This document shows positions 27,338 through 35,822 of a DNA stretch of 64,000 nucleotides, piece by piece; position 1 is the stretch's first letter, and every line of letters starts with the position of its first letter. The DNA is taken from positions 2,666,001 through 2,730,000 of the forward strand of contig NZ_CP033969.1 in the NCBI RefSeq assembly GCF_003854935.1, given 5' to 3'. This stretch comes from Cupriavidus pauculus (GTDB taxonomy: Bacteria > Pseudomonadota > Gammaproteobacteria > Burkholderiales > Burkholderiaceae). The position numbers were made by a program, and so were the translations under genes. The notes beneath the pieces were generated by a model. It was not told the origin of the DNA. It saw only the letters and a list, made by a program, of their open reading frames with translations, and searched no databases.

Positions 27338-27535
27338 CAGAGAGCCTCGTGAATCTCGATTGCCAACGCCGGACAGATCCCAGCAGCCAAGCGTGCAGAT
27401 TTTGTATTGATCGGCCGACGGATCGGCATTCAAAAGAATGACGATTCCGTCATCCTTTTGGTCGAACAGATCCGGCGCATTGACGACGCATTGGCCGGAA
27501 CCGCAGCATTTTTCGGGATAGATTGTGATTTTCAT
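27314..27535 (-). pseudogene. [3Fe-4S] ferredoxin of P450 system, frameshifted
   Basis: The first 43 codons (KITIYPEKCCGSGQCVVNAP then DLFDQKD) match the intact ferredoxin at 46242-46439. An extra base in an A4 run (27400-27403 on the plus strand) then changes frame. The real tail (SARLAAGICPALAIEIHE) is present in the next frame, with its stop at 27337-27339. The frameshifted product keeps cysteines 10 and 16 but loses the third ligand, Cys54 of the intact copy. It is therefore unlikely to hold its cluster unless the shift is a sequencing or programmed event. Confidence 0.75.
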
Positions 27536-27555
27536 CGTGATTCGCCGTAGTGGAT

Positions 27556-28872
27556 TTACCAGCTAACGGGCAGTGCCCTAACACCATACATGAGCGAATC
27601 GCTCTTGAACGCGAGGCTCTCGATGGGCACGGCCAGCCGAAGATTCGGCAGGCGCTTCAGTAGGGCGGTGAACATGATCTGCATTTCGACTCTGGCGAGA
27701 ACTTGTCCCATGCACTGATGCGGGCCGTATCCGAATGCGATCTGTGTCCGGGCATCACGGCGGAGGTCAAAGACGTGGGGATCTTTGAACTGCTCCTGGT
27801 CGCGATTTGCGGAAATACTAAGCACGACAACGGGATCACCGGCTCGGATCAATTGCCCATTCACGACAACGTCCTCCAGTGCGACACGTCGCGTCCCGGA
27901 CTGTATGACATCCAGGAAGCGTAGCATCTCCTCCACCGCGTTTGGAACGAGGCTTGGATTCTGGCGAAGCTCTTCCCAGATGTCCGGCCTCTGAAGTAGG
28001 AAGAGCACCCCCATCGACGTCGTATTTGCCGTCGTCTCGTGCCCGGCAATCAGCAGAAGCCTTCCAAGCGAGACCACGTCTGTTTCAGTGATATCGCCCT
28101 TCCGTACATGATTAACGATAAGGCGACTGAGGATGTCCTCCCCGGGGCTTTCGGATCTCTTCGCCACCAGTTCACGCAGGTATTCGCACAACGCTTGATT
28201 CGCGGCGCTAGCCTCTTCCCTCGTCGCGGTGCTCGACGTCATGATCATCGCCTGTTCTTGGAAGAAGTCGTGATCGTCGTATGGAACACCAAGCAACTCT
28301 GAGATAGCCAATGCTGGTGTCGCCAATGTAAAGGCGCTAACCAGGTCAGAAGGCTGCGGCCCCATCGCAAAATCTTCCAAGAGCTTGTCCACGATGGCCT
28401 GAAGTCGCGGCCGCAGATTCTCGATCTTTCGGATCGTGAATTCGCTGGTCAGCATCCGCCGTTGCTCTGAATGCTTGGGTTCATCCATGGTAATGAAGGT
28501 CCGGTTACTACTCCGAACAACCTTTACTGCGGCGCTGGAAGAGGGAAATCCCGGATGTGAGACGTCGGAGCTAAAGCGAGAGTCCGACAAGACAGCGCGA
28601 ACATCGTCATAACGCGTGACAAGCCAAGCGATCTTTCCGTCCCAAAGCTTACCTTGTGCCAATTCGCCCTTCTGTTGCATCTGGAAGAACACCGGCGGCG
28701 GCGCCAAGGGATCTACGCGCTTAGGGGGGAAATCTGGGATTCCGCCGCTGTCGCCCTCAGCGTGAAAAGGACACGCTGATTTCGGCTCGTTCGCAGCCGC
28801 ATCAAAAGGACAGCGCCCTTCTACCGCGGAAGATGGGTTGGAGGAAGGGGTGGGAGCAGGCGACTCCGTCAT
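27556..28872 (-). CDS. Cytochrome P450, copy 1
   Basis: 438 residues, a soluble bacterial class I P450. The I-helix AGHETT (276-281), the ExxR region VEEMLRF (E315/R318) and the heme-ligand loop FGYGPHQCMGQ (Cys387) are all intact. The N-terminus carries two CPF motifs (C21, C34) also found in copy 2. The ATG at 28872 follows CGGAG with the same upstream context as copy 2. It lies upstream of the frameshifted ferredoxin. Electrons may come from the intact ferredoxin and reductase at 45-46 kb. A TAGGTAG-C-CTACCTA palindrome sits 35 bases upstream. The substrate is unknown. Confidence 0.92.
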   Translation of the reverse strand: MTESPAPTPSSNPSSAVEGRCPFDAAANEPKSACPFHAEGDSGGIPDFPPKRVDPLAPPPVFFQMQQKGELAQGKLWDGKIAWLVTRYDDVRAVLSDSRFSSDVSHPGFPSSSAAVKVVRSSNRTFITMDEPKHSEQRRMLTSEFTIRKIENLRPRLQAIVDKLLEDFAMGPQPSDLVSAFTLATPALAISELLGVPYDDHDFFQEQAMIMTSSTATREEASAANQALCEYLRELVAKRSESPGEDILSRLIVNHVRKGDITETDVVSLGRLLLIAGHETTANTTSMGVLFLLQRPDIWEELRQNPSLVPNAVEEMLRFLDVIQSGTRRVALEDVVVNGQLIRAGDPVVVLSISANRDQEQFKDPHVFDLRRDARTQIAFGYGPHQCMGQVLARVEMQIMFTALLKRLPNLRLAVPIESLAFKSDSLMYGVRALPVSW

Positions 28873-28906
28873 GGAAATATCTCCGAGGGCGATTGGTGGC
28901 TAATGT

Positions 28907-28921
28907 TAGGTAGCCTACCTA
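28907..28921. promoter_or_regulatory. Operator palindrome TAGGTAG-C-CTACCTA (site 1)
   Basis: Perfect 7+1+7 palindrome upstream of P450 copy 1. The same sequence occurs at 47788-47802 (P450 copy 2) and, with a central G on this strand, at 48701-48715 (transporter). This arrangement suggests one repressor, possibly of the MarR or TetR type, controlling all three. Confidence 0.75.
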
Positions 28922-28978
28922 TGTGGCGCAAAGGGGGGTTTACCCTCAACAACAGAATCGAAGGTCGACCCGTAGACA

Positions 28979-29341
28979 TCAGAAGAAAGCGGAGAACCCA
29001 TATGTGGCGATATGCCCGCCGACGTTGGAGTGCTTGCCCGCCCGCAACACCATCGCCATGGCATTCCAGCGCGCCATGGCGGCCAGTCGGCGCTCGATCG
29101 AGGTGTCGCCTGGAGGCTGCTCGCCCGATTCGGCAATCGTATTGACGTAGGGCGTCGTGATTGCGCCATGGAAATCCCCGTGTCGGGCCGCGTCCGATTC
29201 ATGCAGGCGGCCGATCAGGTAGTGGGCGCGTTCGCGGCCTTCCACTTCGGTCACGGCGGCCAGGGCCTCAATCCATTCCTGGGTTTCCTGCGGGTCCACA
29301 TCCAGCGGCAATACGTGTAGCGGCAACACCGGGGCATTCAT
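28979..29341 (-). pseudogene. Pyruvate dehydrogenase E1 (AceE), N-terminal fragment
   Basis: The ATG at 29341 has GGAG six bases upstream. It begins ~115 residues like the start of homodimeric pyruvate dehydrogenase E1: DVDPQETQEWIEALAAV, ERAHYLIGRLHESD, TTPYVNTI, ERRLAAMARWNAMAMVLRA and GGHIATYG. The normal protein has almost 900 residues. Homology ends near 28995, next to the P450 promoter, and the frame stops at 28979. The enzyme cannot be made, but the gene keeps its divergent MarR neighbour and operator. Confidence 0.75.
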
Positions 29342-29421
29342 CTCTGTCTCCATGGGATTGACGGGGCTTCGGTTCGCATCAGGCCCGGTCGGATAGGCGT
29401 GGCCATTGCGCTTCAAATAAA

Positions 29422-29478
29422 TTGCAGTTGCAATCGTCTGGGCATTGTGAGCGCTCTGCGGCATAATTGCAACTGCAA
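29422..29478. promoter_or_regulatory. Paired MarR-type operator sites
   Basis: TTGCAGTTGCAAT (29422-29434) and its exact reverse complement ATTGCAACTGCAA (29466-29478) flank the short spacer between the AceE fragment and the MarR gene. Each is itself nearly palindromic. They are likely binding sites for the MarR regulator acting on both directions. Confidence 0.6.
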
Positions 29479-29492
29479 CTATTGGAGATACC

Positions 29493-29936
29493 ATGTCGAC
29501 TGAGAAGCCGGATTTGTGGTTTTCGTTTGTACGGTCGCACCGGGCCTTGATACGTGAGGTGGATCGGCGTCTTGCCGAGGCTGGACTGCCTGTCTACGCG
29601 TGGTACGACGTGCTGTGGGGGATTGAAAGCGGGCCGGAGGAAAGCCGCCGGATGCATGAGCTGGCCGATGTGCTTGCCATCGAGCGGTACAACCTGACTC
29701 GCCTGATTGACCGGCTGGAGCGTGAAGAGCTGGTGACCCGTATCCGGTCAGAGGAAGACGGCCGCGCCGCGTTCGTGTCCGTCACACGGCAAGGTAAGGC
29801 CTTGCGCAAGAAGATGTGGGGCATCTACGAGGCGGCGGTCAAAGAACTGTTTCTGGCCGAGTTCCGGCCGGAAGACATCGGGCGATTTTCTCGTGCGCTG
29901 GATGCGGCGGCAGCCAAAGCGGGGTGGCCGAAATAG
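29493..29936 (+). CDS. MarR-family transcriptional regulator
   Basis: 147 residues. The winged HTH core is visible (MHELADVLAIERYNLTRLID RLEREELVTRIRSEEDGRA), with flanking helices for dimerisation. The ATG at 29493 follows GGAG by six bases. It is divergent from an aceE-like gene now cut short, and the two share a promoter with a paired 13-base inverted repeat. It may now act only on itself. Confidence 0.88.
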   Translation: MSTEKPDLWFSFVRSHRALIREVDRRLAEAGLPVYAWYDVLWGIESGPEESRRMHELADVLAIERYNLTRLIDRLEREELVTRIRSEEDGRAAFVSVTRQGKALRKKMWGIYEAAVKELFLAEFRPEDIGRFSRALDAAAAKAGWPK

Positions 29937-30293
29937 GTTCGAACTCCCTTTTCGTGCGGTGACGCTTCTGGCTCGCGCCGGAGGGGACGAATGTGTCCGC
30001 TTTTTGGGACACGTTCGACTTAGTTGGCAACGGCGGTACCCTGACGCCTCAATCAAAGGTCAGTGGCATGACCGGCGCTTACCGGCCCACCCTAAGCGGA
30101 CATCAGGATGGAGCAGAGACTGATATCCATTAGGCGCCCCGCATGACTGAAGAATTCCCTCAGAACGTTGTCTGCAACGCTTCATTTAATAGCTGGACAA
30201 CGTATGCTTCGACCGCTTTGTGCCCGGTGAGGGCCTAGCTAGAGCGACGGCTGAGTTCCGTCCGTAGCGACAAAACGTAGTTTGGCTCACCAA
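29937..30293. other. Intergenic region with an orphan inverted repeat
   Basis: No gene found. GTGTCC (29993-29998) and GGACAC (30007-30012) form an inverted repeat around GCTTTTTG. The pairing extends outward to an 11-bp stem if one G-T pair is allowed. It could be the MarR gene's terminator or a regulator site left without its gene. Confidence 0.45.
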
Positions 30294-31313
30294 CTATTGG
30301 GGCGGCGCCGTACTTTCGCGAACTACAAGGTCAGGCTCGAACTCGGTCTGAATGCGTTTGGACCCGCCTTCAATCTGATCAACCAGGTTACGAGAAGTAA
30401 GTTCGCCAATCAGAACGGGATTCGAGTGTACGGTCGTGAGTGCGGGCGTCATCAGTTCCGCCATCTGCCAGTCGCCGAAGCCTGTAACTGAGATGTCGCT
30501 CGGAACCGATAGTCCCAATGTGCGGCACTCCGCGATCGCTGCCACAGCAACGAAGTCATTGATGCATATCAGGGCAGTCGGCTGTTCCTGATGCGGCAGC
30601 GAGTCATTACGCTCGAGACAGGTCCGAACCGCTTGCCGGACGGCAGATGCTTCGTACGGTGTCGGGAGAATGCGGTCGTCGGGTATCGAAATGCCGTTCT
30701 CACTGAGGACGTCTTGGATGCCCAGAAGTCGTTGAGAGGAGAGAAATTGAGTCTCTAGTGGCCCTGGGAGGACGGCAAACTTTCGATGTCCCTGTTTGAC
30801 CAAATAGCTCGTCAACCTGCGCATCGCCAAGCGATTGTCATATCCCACCGTGGGATGCATACCCTCACGATCGACGGCCCACATTAGGACATACGGAATG
30901 GCATGCTTGTGGATTAGCGAGAAGACGTCAGGGTGATGCTGTGACCCGATAATGGCGATTCCGTCGACTCTGCGCTCCAAAAGCGCGCGCGCGCAGCGTA
31001 GTTCTGTCTCACTGTCGTCCCGGTGGCACGTCAATAAAACGGTGTATCCGAGCCGATCGAGCTGCGCCTCTAAGGTATCGACCGCTTTCGCGTAAAGCTC
31101 GTTCATCAGTGTCGGCGCAATGATGCCGACCGATCGCGTGCGCCCTTGACGCAGGTCCCGAGCCGAGGAAGACGGGACGTAGTTGAGGCTTGCGATGGCG
31201 TTCTGCACGCGCTCCAGCGTGTCAGGTCGCAGCCGATCCGGCGATGTCAGTGCACGGGAGACTGTTGCCGAGGAAACGCCGGCGAGGAGGGCGACTTGCT
31301 TGACATTCACCAT
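30294..31313 (-). CDS. LacI-family transcriptional regulator, copy 2
   Basis: 339 residues, nearly identical to the regulator at 11456-12478, with the same HTH (VKQVALLAGVSSATVSRALT) and sensor domain. It is the last gene of the minus-strand series FAD oxidase, CoA-transferase, Bug and LacI, so it is probably autoregulated. A LacI-type palindrome (GGTAATCGATTACA) lies directly upstream of the first gene of that series, and a second lies 89 bases further. The likely inducer is the substrate of the operon or its CoA or hydroxy-acid product. Confidence 0.92.
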   Translation of the reverse strand: MVNVKQVALLAGVSSATVSRALTSPDRLRPDTLERVQNAIASLNYVPSSSARDLRQGRTRSVGIIAPTLMNELYAKAVDTLEAQLDRLGYTVLLTCHRDDSETELRCARALLERRVDGIAIIGSQHHPDVFSLIHKHAIPYVLMWAVDREGMHPTVGYDNRLAMRRLTSYLVKQGHRKFAVLPGPLETQFLSSQRLLGIQDVLSENGISIPDDRILPTPYEASAVRQAVRTCLERNDSLPHQEQPTALICINDFVAVAAIAECRTLGLSVPSDISVTGFGDWQMAELMTPALTTVHSNPVLIGELTSRNLVDQIEGGSKRIQTEFEPDLVVRESTAPPQ

Positions 31314-31442
31314 ATCGGATCAGCGGTTATCTTCAGCCTGGGATATCGGCCGACTGCCGTCATTGTAACGACCTTGGTAGTCCACAGGCAGTTTCCGTCG
31401 TCGGGGGGTATCCCGACGACGGACCGGCATTCCCGGTGAGGG

Positions 31443-32429
31443 CTAGTCGAGCCGGACCTTTGCTGAATCAGCCACGCGCTTCCATTTCGTAACTTCGGTG
31501 CGCAGAAACGCATCGAATGCTTCCGGGGTGCCGCCTGCGATCTGCGCGCCTTGAGCCATCAGCTTGTCGCGGACCTCCGGATCCTGAAGGGCTTTGTTGA
31601 ACTGGCTGTTCATCTTAGCAACGATGGCTGGTGAGGTCCCGGTCGGCACCATAAATCCACCCCAAGAAACGGCTTCGTATCCGCTTATCCCGAGCGCTTC
31701 ATCTACCGTCGGCACATCGGGCAGTGCCGGCAATCGAGTCTTGCTCGTGACCGCAAGAGCCCTGAGTTTTCCACTCTTGACATGTGGCATTCCAGCAAGC
31801 GCGGTGGGAAGGGCAACATTGATCTGCTGACCGAGCACGTCTGTGAGCGAAGGCGCGTCTCCCTTATAGGGAACGTGGTTCATCTTGACGCCAGCCATGG
31901 TACTAAGGAGTTCCCCGGCCAGATGGCTGCCCGAACCGTTGCCTGCAGATCCAAAGGTAATCTGTCCTGGCTTGGCCTTTGCTAATGAGACCAGTTGGCG
32001 CAGGTCCTTCACCGGCGAATTTGCTGCCGTGACGATAATGAGCGGCACCTTTGTCACCAAGACAACTGGCGTAAAGTCTTTCAGCGTGTCATAAGGAAGT
32101 CTCCCGTATACGGCCGGGTTGATGGCATTCGGCCCAAGGTTGGCCATCAGCACGGTGTAGCCGTCAGGCTGCGCCTTCGCAACGGCTTCATTAGCGATGA
32201 TGCCGTTTGCGCCAGGCCGGTTCTCCACAACAACAGACTCTCCCCATGCCTGGCTAAGCTTAGCGCTTAGGAGCCTGGCGGTCACGTCTGAGGCGCCGCC
32301 AGGGGGATATGGAAGAACGACCCGAATCGGCTGGACCGGCCATTCCTTAGCGTGGGCGGCGGCCAGACCGATGGTCAGTGTCACTCCGCAAACGGCTAAT
32401 GCCCCCGCAATTCGTAGCAATCGATGCAT
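31443..32429 (-). CDS. Bug-type TTT periplasmic solute-binding protein
   Basis: 328 residues with a signal peptide (cleavage near AHAKEWP) and Bug motifs: [48 protein letters not shown] and LPDVPTVDEALG. It is the complete version of the truncated gene at 12603-13220. It lies 58 bases after the CoA-transferase and 129 bases before the LacI gene. It likely captures the acid used by this operon. Conserved upstream motif CAAAGGAGACAGACATG gives the start. Confidence 0.92.
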   Translation of the reverse strand: MHRLLRIAGALAVCGVTLTIGLAAAHAKEWPVQPIRVVLPYPPGGASDVTARLLSAKLSQAWGESVVVENRPGANGIIANEAVAKAQPDGYTVLMANLGPNAINPAVYGRLPYDTLKDFTPVVLVTKVPLIIVTAANSPVKDLRQLVSLAKAKPGQITFGSAGNGSGSHLAGELLSTMAGVKMNHVPYKGDAPSLTDVLGQQINVALPTALAGMPHVKSGKLRALAVTSKTRLPALPDVPTVDEALGISGYEAVSWGGFMVPTGTSPAIVAKMNSQFNKALQDPEVRDKLMAQGAQIAGGTPEAFDAFLRTEVTKWKRVADSAKVRLD

Positions 32430-32487
32430 GTCTGTCTCCTTTGAACGTGATCTTTATGGTGATCACTGTGGTCGGGCGGATTACACG

Positions 32488-33711
32488 TCAGATCGTCCCA
32501 TCGCGGCGCATTGCCTCAATTTGCTCCACAGACTTCCCGAGCTCATTTTTCAGGATGGTTTCAGTGTGTTCGCCCAGCGCTGGGGGCGCGCGAAGGTAGT
32601 CGATACTGCTGCGAGAGAACTTGATAGGGTTCGCAACCTGGGGCGCGCTTGCACCGCTGCTGTGGGGCAAAGAGAAAACCATTTCACGCGCCCGGATATG
32701 GGGATCCTCCAGTGCTTCTGGAATGCTCTGGATCGGGCCACAAGGTACGCCGACCGATTCCAGCAGTTTGAGCCACGTGTCTCTCTCTTCTTCTTCAAAG
32801 CGAGCCGAGAGCACCTCCACAAGACTTTCACGGTTCTTTAGACGATCCGCATTGCGTCGATAGCGGTCATCATCCGGAAGATTGATTAAACCCAGCGCTT
32901 CGCACATGGCTCGGAACTGCCGGTCATTACCGACTGCTACGATCAGAGAGCCATCGCTTGCAGGGAATGACTGATAAGGTGCGAGATTGGGGTGCGCGTT
33001 GCCCCAACGACGCGGGTGGCTCCCGCCCACCAAATAGTTCGAGGCCTGGTTTGCCAGCCACGCCACCTGCGTATCCAGCAGGCTCATATCGATGTACTGC
33101 CCGCGGCCACTGCCGACTCGCTCAAATAGCGCGCTGACAATTGCAACGCTTGCATACATGCCAGTCATCAAGTCCGATATGGGCACCCCGCATTTTTGCG
33201 GGCCGCCACCGGGGACGCCGTCGCGCTCGCCTGTGATGCTCATCAGCCCGCCCATGGCTTGCACCACGAAATCGTATCCAGCCCGCTTGCGGTATGGGCC
33301 CGTCTGCCCGAAGCCGGTGATGGAGCAGTAGACGAGCCGAGGATTGATCTCACTCAGGGTCTTGAAGTCCAACCCGTAACGTTGCATATCGCCGAACTTG
33401 TAGTTCTCAACGAAGACGTCGCAATCTTTGACTAGCTCGTGCAGCAAATCCTGACCGACCTTGCTGCTGACATCCAGAGTGATCGAACGCTTCCCGCGAT
33501 TGGCGCAAAGGAAGTACGCCGACTCTTCCGTCGTCGTGCCATCCTCACGAGTAAGGAACGGCGGGCCCCAAGCTCGCGTGTCATCGCCGGTGCCGGGACG
33601 CTCAACCTTCATCACGTCAGCGCCCAGGTCGGACAATAGTTGCGTGCTCCAGGGTCCAGCAAGGATCCGGCTCAAGTCTAGGACCTTGATACCTGCAAGG
33701 GGGCCTGCCAT
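32488..33711 (-). CDS. Class III (CaiB/BaiF) CoA-transferase
   Basis: 407 residues. The start IKVLDLSRILAGPWSTQLLS DLGADVMKVE and the catalytic-aspartate segment RAGYDFVVQAMGGL are typical. It activates a carboxylic acid by CoA transfer, with formyl-, succinyl- or acetyl-CoA-type donors known in the family. It lies between an FAD-dependent oxidase and a Bug binding protein in a LacI-controlled series. Thus it may act on a 2-hydroxy or 2-oxo acid or its product, which is inference. Confidence 0.9.
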   Translation of the reverse strand: MAGPLAGIKVLDLSRILAGPWSTQLLSDLGADVMKVERPGTGDDTRAWGPPFLTREDGTTTEESAYFLCANRGKRSITLDVSSKVGQDLLHELVKDCDVFVENYKFGDMQRYGLDFKTLSEINPRLVYCSITGFGQTGPYRKRAGYDFVVQAMGGLMSITGERDGVPGGGPQKCGVPISDLMTGMYASVAIVSALFERVGSGRGQYIDMSLLDTQVAWLANQASNYLVGGSHPRRWGNAHPNLAPYQSFPASDGSLIVAVGNDRQFRAMCEALGLINLPDDDRYRRNADRLKNRESLVEVLSARFEEEERDTWLKLLESVGVPCGPIQSIPEALEDPHIRAREMVFSLPHSSGASAPQVANPIKFSRSSIDYLRAPPALGEHTETILKNELGKSVEQIEAMRRDGTI

Positions 33712-33745
33712 ATCTCCTACTCCTCTTTTTTGAGTTTCTAACTAA

Positions 33746-35350
33746 TTAGCTCGGGTCGAACAGCACGCCAGGGTTCAAGACCTGGTGCGGATCAAAGGCC
33801 TGCTTGGCGGCCTTTAGCGCGGTGCAGAACAGCTCCGGCCGTTCCTTGTCGTACCAAGGGCGATGGTCCCGACCAAGCGCATGGTGGTGGGTCACCGTAC
33901 CGCCTGCGTCCACCATGGCTTGCTCTCCAATGCGTTTGATCGCTTGGAACTGCTCGGGCAATCGAGCCTTATCGCCATAGGCAAACCACGTGAAATATGG
34001 CGCAGGGCCATCAGGGTAGAGGTGGGTAAAGCGGCAAGTCACCGAACCCGGGCGGCCGGTAACTTCGCGAATGGCCCGATGCGTTTCTGCCTTGACGTGC
34101 GCGTGAAGAGCGGCGAACTTGTCCCACGTGCACGCGGTTTCCATGGTCTCGCGCATGACGCCGCGAGCAATGGCGTACTCGCGCAGGTATGGGCCGCGCA
34201 GGAACTTGTTTCGCCAGCTCGATGTCGCAGCGTCCGCACCACCTTGGTTTCCGCTGACCGGATCATCGTCCCATTCGCCGCCGCACTCCGCGCAAATTTC
34301 CAGTGCTCGCTTCAGGCGTGCCTCGACCGGGTGGTCGGCGGACTCGAATCCCAGCACGAGAATGTCATAGCTGCCGTCGCTCGAACCCGTGTACAAGGCT
34401 TCTTCGCGTTCCACAAGGCGGGCATTGGCAGGGTTCAGTCCAGATTGAGACAGTACCCGTGTGGCCTCGACAGCGCGCGCATAGTCACGGAAACGTACGG
34501 TCACCTGCTTGCGGAAGACCGGCCGGCGGTGAAGCTTGACCCACGCCTCGGTAATGATGCCCAGTGCGCCTTCGGAGCCGAGGAAAAGTCGATCCGGATT
34601 GGGTCCCGAACCCGATACCGGGAAACGTCGGGATTCAATGGCACCCTGGGGCGTTACCACTCGCATGCTCTCGACGTGGTCGTCGATCTGAGTGAACGCG
34701 GTCGCAAAGTGGCCTGCTGCTCGCGTTGCGATCCAACCCCCCAGTGACGAGAACTCCCACGCTTGCAGGAAGAATCGCATGGTCAGGCCGGTGGGCTTGA
34801 GCTGTCGTTCCAGCTCCGGGCCAAGGACGCCCGCTTGAATGCGCGCGGCCTGCGATGTTTGGTCTACCTCCAGCACTTTGTTGAAGTGCTTCATGTCGAT
34901 GGACACCACGCCACGGTAACGATCGTGCTCGGGCGGATTCACGCCGGCCACGACGCTGGTGCCGCCGCCGTACGGAACTGCAGCAACGTTCTGGCGCCCG
35001 CACCAGTCGAACAGGTCCACGATGTCCTGCTCAGTGCGCGGGTAGGCGATGACGTCCGGCGGGTTGGAAAATTCCCGGCGCATTGCGCGCGCAACATCCA
35101 TGGTGCCCGCGCCGTAGGTGTGATACAGGCGGTCGTAATGATCGCTTGTGCAGATTTCGCGAAGCGACGCGGGCAGCTGTACGCGAGGTTTGCGCAGCGA
35201 AATTTCTTCGGGCGTCGGAAAAGGTGTCGCTTCGAAGTGCTCGACACCCAGCAAGCGTGTCCACGCTGCCTCGAACTCCCGGATTTCGTCCGGCGTGACG
35301 GTGTCACCCTCATAGCCCCACCCGTAAAACTTACGACGACGTTCCTGCAT
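33746..35350 (-). CDS. AGPS-like FAD-dependent oxidase/dehydrogenase
   Basis: 534 residues from the ATG at 35350, which has GGAGG seven bases upstream; the frame is open further up only through the promoter. The VAO/PCMH-type FAD fold is visible (PYGGGTSVVAG, FLGSEGALGIITEAW). The C-terminal GGTVTHHHALGRDH with three consecutive histidines is typical of alkylglycerone-phosphate synthase-like enzymes. Bacterial members often oxidise 2-hydroxy acids. It is the first gene of a minus-strand operon with a LacI-type operator 21 bases upstream of its ATG. Confidence 0.85.
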   Translation of the reverse strand: MQERRRKFYGWGYEGDTVTPDEIREFEAAWTRLLGVEHFEATPFPTPEEISLRKPRVQLPASLREICTSDHYDRLYHTYGAGTMDVARAMRREFSNPPDVIAYPRTEQDIVDLFDWCGRQNVAAVPYGGGTSVVAGVNPPEHDRYRGVVSIDMKHFNKVLEVDQTSQAARIQAGVLGPELERQLKPTGLTMRFFLQAWEFSSLGGWIATRAAGHFATAFTQIDDHVESMRVVTPQGAIESRRFPVSGSGPNPDRLFLGSEGALGIITEAWVKLHRRPVFRKQVTVRFRDYARAVEATRVLSQSGLNPANARLVEREEALYTGSSDGSYDILVLGFESADHPVEARLKRALEICAECGGEWDDDPVSGNQGGADAATSSWRNKFLRGPYLREYAIARGVMRETMETACTWDKFAALHAHVKAETHRAIREVTGRPGSVTCRFTHLYPDGPAPYFTWFAYGDKARLPEQFQAIKRIGEQAMVDAGGTVTHHHALGRDHRPWYDKERPELFCTALKAAKQAFDPHQVLNPGVLFDPS

Positions 35351-35370
35351 TGTTGCCTCCTGTGTGATGT

Positions 35371-35384
35371 GGTAATCGATTACA
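35371..35384. promoter_or_regulatory. LacI-type operator GGTAATCGATTACA (site 1)
   Basis: Contains the 12-base palindrome GTAATCGATTAC, 21 bases upstream of the FAD oxidase start. This is a position where a LacI-family protein would block transcription. The regulator encoded at the end of the same operon is the natural candidate. Confidence 0.7.
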
Positions 35385-35459
35385 TACGTTACGGTAACCT
35401 GCATCAGAGACTGTAAATAACCAATGCCAGTACGGTGATGAGGCGAAAACAGCACTGCG

Positions 35460-35473
35460 TGCAATCGATTACA
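35460..35473. promoter_or_regulatory. LacI-type operator TGCAATCGATTACA (site 2)
   Basis: Second copy, 89 bases from site 1. It is identical to the 14-base site at 48572-48585 upstream of the transporter. The ~89-base spacing (about eight and a half turns) could allow looping by a tetrameric repressor. Confidence 0.65.
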
Positions 35474-35484
35474 TAAGTTTAGAT

Positions 35485-35822
35485 TGGTGCGGCATAATGT
35501 CAAGCAGTTAACGCAGTCGCGGCCATGGGTTGGAGCAGGAGTCGACGAAGAGATCGGATCGCTAAGAGACCTTCCCGCGGCGAGGTCACTGTGGGTTGGA
35601 GAGCGACTTACTTGGTGGTCTTCCCTTGCAGGGCGTCACGTACGTCCTTGCCTGAGGACCCAGTGAGTCGATCCTGAGCAAGCAATCTGGGGGCGCTTGC
35701 TCGTTGCAGCGTTGGCATGGTGCTCGAGCGACAGAGCAGCAAGAAGTGTGGCCGCTCCCTAGGCCTCAAGCGATGACATGCGGCATATCCGCCCTGGGTA
35801 GCCCACCAAACGGAGAGAAGAT
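35485..35822. other. Intergenic region without a gene
   Basis: No protein or RNA gene is supported. It should hold the promoter of the LysR gene; GGAGAGAAGAT directly precedes that gene's ATG at 35823. Confidence 0.4.
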
